DNA of 64,000 nt from Schistosoma haematobium. Lineage: Eukaryota > Platyhelminthes > Trematoda > Strigeidida > Schistosomatidae. Made by a program: the position numbers and the translations under genes. The notes beneath the pieces were generated by a model, which had not been told where the DNA came from, ran no database searches, and was given only the letters and a program-made list of their open reading frames with translations. The stretch covers positions 38,477,523-38,541,522 of the forward strand of contig NC_067198.1 of assembly GCF_000699445.3 (NCBI RefSeq). The letters are read 5' to 3'. Shown one piece after another: positions 46,601 through 58,600 of this stretch; positions within the stretch are counted from its first letter, which is position 1; every line of letters begins with the position of its first letter.

Positions 46601-49600
46601 TGAATCCGGATATAATATAAAACATTGAATATCGAGTTAGAATCATATTTGTAAAGGACAGGAAGCAGATACATTTGAGTTAATTGTTTGGGTTGACGAA
46701 ATTCCTAATGATTATCTTCTGACTGGTTCTGCTTTGTACAGACCTCCAGAAGAGTAAATAATGTAGTTCTCTTGTTGTAAAAGTTAGCTTTAATTGTGCT
46801 TCGAAAATGTGGTGCACTATTAGAGCATGAGTAAATTCATCATATTAACTTAGCGGTTCATTGTCTTCCCAATATTGATAAATTTTCACTATGGCTATTT
46901 GGAAGAAAACCATGGGACAGTTTGTTGGAAACGACGAGCAGAACTACCACAAGAACATGTAATTCAGTTTTAGAAACACGAGTGTGACATAATTTCGTGA
47001 GAGTATTCTGTAGATTTATCGATTTTACATTGTCCTTCAGCCGATTATTTCTACGGATGAAGTTACAGCGGATAGGGAAGAAATATTTACACTGATGCTA
47101 ACACTAATGAAATATATTCTTAAGAAAACTTATCTCATGAAGGTCACTACATACTGTTCTTGTAAAATACGATAAAACCCTTTTTTGAACTTTGTGCCTT
47201 GATATATGACTAGACTGTTTTTTATCTTAAGAATTATAAACTTCATACATAAAGAAGAAACATACCGCAACATCTGAACTCTGTAAAGTATGAATTGTGA
47301 AGATTAATCGTCATTTAAAACGCTCACATTTATATTGGAAAATATTACACTTATATAGCTTATTAACAATAGATCGAATTTTGATAGCAGTGGAGTTCAA
47401 AATACTCGTTTTCTCACGCTTACAATTCGTCAGCTCAGTGTTCATGCATCTCATTTTTGGTGTTTTTATTGGATTTGAATTCATCACGTATCGCTTCAAA
47501 CGACAACGCGTTATCAACAACAATTATGTGATGCAGAAATATCCATCAGATAAGCGCTAAATAGCACGTGTCCCGTGTCCTTGATTCTAGAATTTTCCAC
47601 ATGACATCTATTTAACATAAACGTGTATTTAGATGCAGCCTACGTTGGATGCACATGAAAATATCACGAATGAGTTAATTCAAAACTTTACGAGTAAAAT
47701 TAAAATATATTTATTTGTTAAGTGCAAACAAAAATGAGATTAACGACAACAGTGAGATTTCATATGATTACTTACTTCTTTCACTAACTGAAATGTTTCA
47801 AATTAAGCCGTTCATCGACGTTTGTTAAATATGGGTATTATCATTGCACAAAACACAAATTGAATGTGACAAAAGAATTCTGAGCTACATATGCTATCAG
47901 CTTTTCTATCGTATTAAATGTATTTGTTGCTACACTGTTATTGTTTTTCCGCATTGTTACACGTGTTCTTTGTAGAACAGGCAGTTCCTTTATTTGCGGA
48001 TATCAAACACCCATGTTAATAGACACAGTGCATCAACGTGTAGGCAAATACAATCCTTCATCTCATTAGATTACTGAACCAGACATCAAGACAAATGATA
48101 GATTACATATGATTCTAGTTGTGATCAGATAATTAATTGATTAGATACAATCTCAAATAGATAATATCTGCTCTAAACCTGTGTTTCAACTTACCATTAC
48201 ATCTGAGATCTGTTGAAAGAAAGTGTAGCGTTGACAAAAACAACATAAGTTTGACGTGTTCACAAAAACATAAGTCACTTAAAATTGTCTCAAACTTCAT
48301 TATTTCTTTATCACCCGTATGATTACACTTTGTTTACATTCCCGTGTTTTCAAGTTGATCTTCCCAACCTTCTAGCGCCAGCCACTCCACTTCTGGTTGA
48401 TTTTACATACTACTCATATTCGTCTATATAAGTGGCATATACCACACCATGATCAATCATATCACAATATCACTGTTCTGAAAGCCAGAATGAGGCAACA
48501 TCAACTAAGAAGATTCAGAAATGTTTATCATAATAACAATTTAAAGAGTTCTTGTGAAGAAAAGCGGTATAATTAATTCACTTATCCCAATTTCACCACG
48601 AAACAAGCTGAATTATTCAGTGGATTACAATGTGCAGTAATGTGAAAAGATCAAGAACCCTCCTTCCTAAACCACAGTTATATCGTTGTGAAATTCCATT
48701 TTCAACTCACTCAAATCGTGTTCCTTATTCAGTGAACAACAGATGGATTTTGGACGTGGTGACCTGAACTGGATATTCATTCCTTGTTGCTTACCCAGTA
48801 AACCAATGCTAATAATTAATGGTTCACATTCGAACTATCCTATATTTTCTAGGGAACTAAATGATTGAATCGATAAAAACGAACTTTTGTAATCCCAGTT
48901 GCAGAAATTAAGAATATTTCTTAGTCTGTGAAAAAGTGACAGTAACGACGTTTCTGTTCTTTGCTTTGACTATCGGTAAATTAACTCAGATATTTAGTTT
49001 ACTCAGATTGAAAAATAATATAATGACAGACATTTACAAATGAAACACAAACTATCACTTACAAAACACTGAGTTAGATGAAACAGATATGTATAGTTAA
49101 ATTAGGTACAACGATAGAATGTTTGGTAATGTGGTGTGTGCTACTTATATTGATATAAGTAGTATATGTCGCGAGTTAAAACGTAATATCTGGCAGCAGA
49201 AGATGAGGTGAAGATCAAGAAAGAAAGAGCGAGAGCACAATGGAATTTGTAAGAAAACGCATGTACAATGGAATGGGAGACAATGGCTCGGTGTTTGCAA
49301 CGGAAACAGTCCAGGTTGATATGATGCATTGATATTTTGCAAATTGATGATTGACTTTATGGTATTCAGATTTATTGAGATAGTCTGTAATTTTCGTGGC
49401 AAATACATTCGATTGTCCCCACTCGTGTTCTGTTCACTACAGTAATACTGACATACATAGAACTAAAATAAATACTGCTGTAATAAATGGAATAATTATT
49501 CAAGAAAAGTAATTGGGAGAATTCTCAAATCGTTTCTAATTTATTGTAAGCAAATTGAAGCGTTAATGTCTAGATTAGTAGTAAAAACTAAAAACCGTTT

Positions 49601-52600
49601 TATTTTCACCATGATTCATGGTGTAATATGTTAAGTGTATGCAGCCTACATCTGTGTAAAGTTAATGAAGTATCTGTCTTCCAGGAATAGGATAAATCTC
49701 TTAGGGTTTCTCTATTTCATTATAGCTGAGATCTTTTTTCCATATAGGAAAATAGTGAATTGTCAAGGTTAAAGTAATTGTCGTTTACGCACGAATATTC
49801 TGGGTAAAACAAGTAAAGCTATATAATCTCTTTTGTAATCGATTAACAAATTCGTTCTTTTTTAAAATTAGAGATTAGTTATACCATTGTTGTTTAAAAG
49901 TATTATGGAAATGCACTTGAGTTAACTTAAAAGATTAATTTGACTACATTGTGACATTTGGCGCATACGATAAGAAAACAGAAATTATAACTTACAATTA
50001 CTAAAGTCTAATTTAAGGAAGTGTTTGGGAAAATTCATCCATTTGAATGTTCATCAGGTCTTATCTTTGATTAAAAAAACTGACGATAACTAAATTCCTT
50101 CAGAAATAAAGAAAAATTACCTAGTTCCTTACCTTGTAGGGGTAGGCAAACAGTCTTCGAAGATACGATAGTCTAGCATAAACTCCAACTTCATTTGGTA
50201 CTCACCAAAATGTTTCTTCATCTACGTTTATTAGGGGATACATGAGACCTTCTCTACAATCTTTAAAATCTCATGAAGTCCTCAGAAAAAATTCTTTATG
50301 AACATTGAATTTAGTGGAGATAATACTTCAGAAATTTTGAATAAAATCGACAGACGGCATCTTTGAGAAAGTTTTTCATAGCTCTAAGCTTTTCATCCCA
50401 TTTTCAGTGATCTTCGACACACTAAAGATGAACACCTGTATCAGATAAAATCAACGTGCCTTTACATGTTTTATTGCTCTTGTCTAATAGATTACATTAC
50501 TCACACATACTTCAGTATTTAAACATCTCGATAACCCTCGTCATCTTGCATCCTCAGATAAATAATTTCAAATTATGTGTACTGTCAAACGGTTTGGTTC
50601 GAAAAAAACACATTAATTACTTGAATGGATTCAGGATCTGTTTATGATTTGTTAAACATTAATCGAAGCGTTTATAACTACGTCAACAGTATTAACTAGT
50701 CAACTTTCTGATTTGCACAACGAGTCCGAGTAAAAAGGCAAGTTTTACAATATCCATTGGTTACGTTAAAATTCATTTATTTCAGTTTAGCTAAATGTCG
50801 TACATTATTTTATTTTGATCATGGTAAATTTTTACCCACACAATTTAGGAAACAATCTTTCCGATTCATTTATCGAATAATTATAAGCAGTGATATTTTG
50901 ATAAGAATTACATTATTTAGTAAGATAGAAATATACTTTACCAAACGTTAATTCATTTGCATGAAATTTTTGTTACAAAAAGAATATATTTGATTTTCGT
51001 CATAAAAAAAGTCCTGGGTTCAAATGTTGCGAAGCGGAATCGTTCATGAGCACTACCGAAGAGTCCCACAATATGACGAAACGGCTGTCCAGTGCTTCCA
51101 GGTTTTCAATGGTGGTCTAGATTCAATGGACTCATGATGTCAACTATTAAAATTACAAAATTGTCCAAAAAAATACTTTCTGATAAAAAAAGTAGTTGAT
51201 TGTTAAATGTATTTTCGACTGACTTATATCCAAATGTAACTGAATTTAGATAGTTAAATTCAAGTAGCTACAAAAACAGAAAATAGTTAGCTTACCCCAT
51301 GGATAATCTGGTTAATGAAAAAAATTTAGCTAAAGATATTTTACGCCCCATCACAAAATCTTACTGATGCAAGCGAAACGTAAACAATGAAATGGTGATA
51401 AATCATAAAATCATTTAGTTATTCAACACATACTGAATAGATTTCTCGATTCGCTTCTAATTTAATCGACACAAATTATAGCGTTTCGATTTAAATTAAT
51501 GGTAAGAAATGAATGTTACTCTGATTCTCACCATGTTACAAGCTGAATCATGCAAATGTTCACCATGTATAACAGCAAGATTGGAATAAATTTTCCACTG
51601 TTGAATATATCAATGATTCTGTTAAATACTCTCCATTTTTAATTCATCCACATACCGTTTTCCTTATTCGGTGAGCAACAAACTGATGTTACACCTGATG
51701 CAATGTACTGGATAAATAATCTGTGTGTTCAAATCATGGATAAAACTCAATAAGTTACCATTTCGAAACAACAAAACAAAGTGTGCTTTATGAAGAGAAA
51801 TGAATCTGTATACTTGTAAATTTTGCTAGCTATCACATATGGTTGTCTACTTCGGATCTACGGATGAGTAAACACAATTGTTTATTTGCTCAAATTATAC
51901 CCACCCTTCATGAATTCAAGTGATTTTCTGCAACTCATAGTTTAGTCTTTTCAGATGCCTTTAAACAAATTTCATAAGATGAATAACTTACTTTTTGGTA
52001 ATCCTGAATAAAGGGAATGTATTTAGTTTAATTTCGTTATATACTGACCGGTACAAATCAGTCACTCATCCCATTTTTACCATGAAACAAGCTGAATTAT
52101 TCAGTAGATTACAATGTGCAATAATGTGAAAAAGTCAAGAATCCACATTCTTAAACTACAATTATACGGCTAAGAATTTCCATTTCCGACTCATCCAAAT
52201 TGTGTTCCGTATCCGGTGAACAACAGATGGATGTTGGACATTGTGAAATGTATATACAAATTGAACTGGATATTCATTCCTTGTTATTCACTTAATATAC
52301 CAATGCTAATAATTAATGGTTCAGATTTGAACTAAATAATATTTTCGTAGGAACAAAATAGTTCGTTTATGATACATAAATCTATTCAATCACGTATGAA
52401 GATTTTACAAACAACCGTTAGTTTATCTAATATTGCACAATCAATATAACATATCTGTTCACTATCCTTAGGAAATCTTAAGATTAACATAACTGAACAA
52501 TCTCAATTTATTATAGTGATAAATGTCCTAAATTAAAACCCAATAAATAACTTACTAGTTTTTTGACCTATTAACATAGAAATTGTTTGGTATGTTCGTT

Positions 52601-55600
52601 AACAAAAAAGTTTAGTGTATTTCGACATTTGGCATGAATGAACAACAACATTGTATAGAAAACAACTATATATTTAATTGAATATTCAACACCTGATTAT
52701 TATTTACCATAAACTGGAAAAGTGTATTAGTTGTTTTTAAATCATTGAAAAGAAATTGAAGGGATTCAATTTGAATCAGTGGTACAATCTTGTTACTGTC
52801 CGGCGAGACTGTAATTTATGGACGAACCAATCACGTATAAGATAACAGGTCTCGAATTTTGGCGCAAAATTCACCCACCTATTTGGATAAATGGAGTTTT
52901 GGCTTTATTGCTGATGTCCATTCTTGATGAAAACCATAAATCTAATTTCTAACCCTAACCTTCAACTGTAAATCATAATTCTAATTCCTCACATAGGTTT
53001 TGCCACTCATTTGGTCCTGGTTATGAAGTGGACACTCACACGGTAAATGATCGTCTATAAATTATAGTCACAATAATAAGCCTTATTAAATTGATGATTC
53101 TGTTAAGTTTTTGTCGTGCTAATTTGGCTAATACTGTTCATTTGTCAATAAACCAAAAGTGAGGTGTTGAACGTGATGGGTCGAATTATATACACCATAT
53201 GAGGACGTAATCCATGTGATTCAATTTTTAACTAGACTCAAACAAATAAATATAAATGTACTCAGAAACATATTTTTCAGAACTAACAGATAATTCAGTA
53301 TTCATAGACGCTTAGCTATATAGTCTTAGTTATTCATTAGCCTGTTTAAGGTCAGAAATGATTACTTGTAAAAAATTTAATTTATCGACTATAATTAAAG
53401 TGTCTTAATGTCAACAAAACAGATAAGGTTGATAGCAATCAGGTGAACTGTTTAGAAATAAAATACATGGGATATGACTTACTTCCTCCAGTATCTGTTT
53501 TTTTAAGGATAATCATTTGGAACGTCGTCACTTATTTTTGTAAATTTTGACGTTAAACAAGGAAAACTGGAAAACTATCACAATGAAATAACCTAATCAA
53601 AATTCAAAGCCCCATAGTAATATACATAACCTTGATCAATTCAAAATTTGACACAAGTTGAACCACAACCATTATAGTTAAGGGCAATAACTTGTCACTG
53701 TTTCAGTTCGCACAGTAAAGCATGGCGAAATGAGAAATTTTTTTGAAGTGCAACATTGTGAAAAGAATAAGAGAATCCATCCTCTAAGACTATAATGATA
53801 CTACTGGGATATCGCTATTTTCAATTCCCTAGAATTTCTTTATTATTCAATAAACAATAAATGTATGGACTACCTCCTTAGTGTTCACCTGATTGTCCTT
53901 TCGTAAACAGGTTTTATATTCATATATAAAATCAAGTTAACTATTATGTATTACTGCATATCTACAAATGAATCACGTATTATTGACTTACTGGTACCGG
54001 CATCTGATAAAACCAAAATATTGGGCTTTATTGATTAGCTACGAGTTTTTTGAATATAACTTGTACTAAAGAAACATGATGGTATCAAGACGAAAATTTG
54101 TTGTCTCATTTACTGTTTCCACGTATTTTGTTAAGTCAATGGAATTGTAAATCCTATACGATTGTGTAGAATGGAATCATTTTCAAACTAAACTTAACCA
54201 TGGTTCCTAACATAATTAATGGATTTGTAATATTATGAGCTCAAAATAATCAGCTCTATGAAGCATTTCAAAACCTTTTAGAGTTCACTACCTTCAAATA
54301 AAGAAAGTATATCTAACTATGATTTGAACACCACTAAGCCAGAAAAACTAATCTAACTTTTGTAAAATCATAACAATATAAGCAAGTGTATTGTAGGGAC
54401 TATGAGGATCCGACTCTTTTGGATCGCGATTATGCATAATTCATTTGATAAAAACTATTTCAACTATTTCAAGGTTTTTTTAAGTAAAGATGGGTAGTGG
54501 CTAGCAGTGGAATCCAGGATGCGCGTTTCGTCCTATATGAGACTTGTCAGCTGGATGTACCTTTATTCAAATAGGACTAAACGCCCGTCTTGGATTCCAC
54601 TGCTAGCCACTATAAATCTTTGCTTAAAAAGCTTGTGACTTAAGGCTTTATCAAGGCAATCCGCTTAGGATGCACATATGCCAAGTGAGTCTTAAATAAC
54701 AATGGGAACATACAAGTAAAATAACACTAAATGAATTTTATTCAAATGTTTATATTAAAAATGAATAGATAGTTTAATGTTCTATAACTATAGTACACTT
54801 ATATTAATAACATTTGATTAACTTACAAATAGGATCTGTAACCATTAGATGGATCACACAGAATACAACTAAACAATCTGTAGTAGATAATTTCATATTG
54901 TTATTTTGATGATTTAGTAAACAGATTATTCTTTCATATATTTATGCTTAATATATGATAGAAAATATAACATTCACATGACAACTAAATGTATAGTTTT
55001 ATTAATCATAAGTGATTTATGTTTATTACTATAATAACTTCATGTCTCTTATCCAATACACACTCACATTCATGTGAATGTTTATCTACTCTGCTGTCAG
55101 GAAACACTTCTATTCGACATTTCATGAGTATATTCCACGTTCATGAACGATAAATATTAATCCAGGTAATTTTTTTCTAATGGGGTTTTGTTCTCTGAGC
55201 TAGATGGTTTGATCGTGAAGCTTTTATCGTTCTTCTAAAAGACATCATCAGCACAAACTTCAGATAGAACTGAAGTGTTCGACTTTCTCCATATGCGTTT
55301 CACAGCTTGTTCTGTACACCTCGATGTTGATTGGTTGTTATTGACCTTAAATTTGTCATTGTTTACTTCTTTGTTTTGGTTGTGTCTCCATTGGTTTGAT
55401 TTTTGTTCCTATATTTGTGCATGATTTTCCTGATTGGTTGATAAATTGGGAAATAAATTGGAAAATCATTTTCAGTCATAGTCAGTCAGCAGAAAACCTC
55501 TTTAAGCGAATTCGTATGGTTCATCTTGAATTTAAGGCGTTAAACATTTTGAAATACAAACAAAACGCTTGCTGAATAACGCACAAACCGCCACAATAGT

Positions 55601-58600
55601 GCGTACGCAGCATTATTGAAATGTATGGTATTTGACAAGAACTCGATAATGTCAACAAGTACGTACTCGAATAATTCGTAATTCGAATGTGTAATGTTGA
55701 GTTCATTATGTAAATATTTCTGTTTGAAAAGCAGACAAATATGTTCATTTCAGTGGTAATATACACAACAAACGTGGATGGTATAACGTCTGATTTTACT
55801 GATTGGTAAAACTCAATAATTAAGTGATTCATAATCTATATAAAATTTTACAGTCTCAAATGAAATCACGATCTATGTGAGTTGAACTGTGATCATTCAG
55901 ACACATTTCCATTATAATTCATCAATGAGATGGTTGTCAAGTAGAAAAACAAACAGGTTACTTGTACTTCTCATTACTTTCTGTAGATCAACTAAACTCA
56001 TGGCGTTGTTGTCTGATGAAACTCTTTATTTTTTAGATGGCCTCAAGATCAATTAAACATGAAATATTGTTTTGAAAATAATGAGGTGTTTGAAAAGCTT
56101 TGTAAAATCCCAGAGGTTCAAGTCTGATTGATAAGTTTTTTGACGTTTGCTCAGATATCTCACACGATTCATTGAGAAACATGAGAAGTAAATGCTTCTT
56201 TTTCAAGTTCATTTGCTACTGGATTTAACATCTACTACTCACACACCTGACATGTCAAACTTATACTATTGCTTATCCTAAGTGAATTCACTGTTTATAT
56301 TTCGATTTAGAATGTAGATCATTTTATTTCTTTTGAATCACCGCTGCATGTGATCACTATTTTAAAGTACATTTAGATGTATGTAATCCTATCAATTTGT
56401 CTTAACGTGTTTCTGTCGATGAAGTGGTATGACCTAAGTTTCTTCTTCATGATGCCATACATAAACATCTTTTAGAGAATGTGTCACTAGTCAAGAGATT
56501 GATAGAACTAATTTGTAATTTATGATGAGGGATTTAAATATCACCAGAATGTAGAGAACAGCTTTTTGCATAACCTGTCATCTCTCACAAAGAATACTTG
56601 TTGAACATGCAAACGACCTCACTGTATGTATGATGGTTTCAACCTCTATATCCCATCGATATGACTGAGATCTTGTCTCGGATGGAACGGCGGTCTGTTG
56701 TTAATCCGAAAACGACAAACTGTTAAATTTGACCTAAGACATGAATTGCCCAGTTATTGAATGAAGTTTACCGTCTGACATACTACATATAGAGGCTGTA
56801 CACTTTCGGCATTAATCGACAGTTAATCCAACGATCTGTCGATTCTTTCAGATCATCTATTATTCTCTACTGTTCTCCATTATACTTTCCCATGCTTTTG
56901 ACAAGATACTTCACTGTATTGAAGAGAGTGCTGAAGGCAGTTAGTAGGGTGTGTGGTGAATCTCTCTTGGTCATTATTAGTACATCTGTGGAAAGACATC
57001 TATAATCTCACACATTAATGACAGGTGTTACCTGATCAGATATTAAACATCAATTTCATTTGCCACTTTCTCCTTGTATATCTTCTGGTATAACGAGACG
57101 GCAATACATAGAAATCCATGCACACACGTAAAATTATAAAAGCCAACTATTACCTCATCTAGCAGATATACCACGTGACAAACAGGTTGCTAGAGCTGAC
57201 GTAGTCGAAAACATATATTCTAAACTTGTTTCTAATTCAAATGTTGTTTAGATTCAAATCTTCCTTAAGAAGAAACATTTCGTTTATTCTATCCAGGTAG
57301 TTTATCTACTAAATTTATGCATGTATTCAGTTATTAGTTTCTCTCACTCCGTTCTCTCTTAGTAAAAGAAGCTTGCTGAAATAACTTGTGCTCAGGATTC
57401 TACATTATGCCGAAAACAAAATATTGAATAAAGTCATTAATAATATGATAAACATTTTTAACGTGGCACACGCTGTGTTTGTGTATGTGAGAGAAGTAAA
57501 CGTTAGATTACTAAAATAACGAATGATTGATATATGAGAACACGTTTACGGATCAATTTTAAAAATTGGATCACATCTACAACACTGATGAAATGACTCA
57601 CCCCAACCATCACCTGTTAATGAAAATGCATTGAATTGTATGAGTCCGATCAATAATTTTACAAAAGGGCTAGTGCAGTGACGGATGAATTCTTTATTTC
57701 ACACCGACCAGTACTTCCTACCAATTGCAGCCTACGATCATCTCCAAATTCAATAAGATTGCCAAATCCTGTTAAACTGAATGTTACGAGTTTAATGAAA
57801 TAATTTCTATCTAGTGGTGCATTGAAATCACCAATTGGTCTAATTTCATGTTTTTGATTTATTTAATAATTATCACACTATTACATGCTGTCATGATTTC
57901 GATATTAGTCCTCTTGATCATTTAATGACCTAAGATTATGTGGAAATACTATTCTCATCATCACTTGTATATATACAAATGTATGTGAAGGAATAACCGT
58001 GTAAAAACATATTAGTTGCGTCTCTTCAAAACAAACGCGTGATGTATTAGTTTGATTTTTTCCGGCATTGAACATTGTAATCGGGTGTAATACCGAAATT
58101 CGAAGAGACGTGATAATTCGGACAAACTACTGATCATATCTTCGTATTCATTAGTTGAAATTGAAAGTGGTTATTCTGTCATTCAAAAAATTTATCACTA
58201 GTCTGTGTTGATTTGCTACATTATTGACTAGACTGAATCCGCAGATTATCCAACACATAATATTTTGTAATGTGGGAAAGATGAATGCAGTAATATCCGT
58301 TTCATCTATTCTGGGTGTGATCAACTCTCTAAGTCTAAATGAACTTTTGTCATGCTGGCACACATCATAATCTCGAATAATCATTTTACTGTCGAAATAT
58401 TACCAACGAGGGGATTTAAACAGTTACAAATCAAATTCAAATGTATAAACACTTCACATTATCAATAACTATAAAAGACGACTATTACGATCGGCAGCTA
58501 GTGGTCGGCTGTTTTCGCTGTTATGAAATGTTTAATCACTGTCTCAGCCAATCGGCGATCGAAACTATGGCTATTGATTTTCTGTGCTTGAAATTGTAGT

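Noticed and set aside
48795..48808. 14-bp minus-strand candidate (gtaagcaac donor) in intron-block copy a
   Set aside because: Breaks phase, and the matching position in copy b has lost the donor.
50187..50202. 16-bp minus-strand candidate with strong gtgagtacc donor
   Set aside because: Not a multiple of three and would derail the otherwise continuous phase-1 chain; kept out pending transcripts.
53055..53069. 15-bp minus-strand candidate with gtgagtg donor
   Set aside because: Open in frame, but lies in a stretch that looks like a dispersed repeat and has a weak acceptor.
56592..56612. 21-bp micro-exon candidate on the minus strand with gtgagg donor
   Set aside because: In phase 1 its second codon is TGA.
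57551..57577. 27-bp open minus-strand candidate after gene B exon 2
   Set aside because: Intron to exon 2 would be only about 24 bases.
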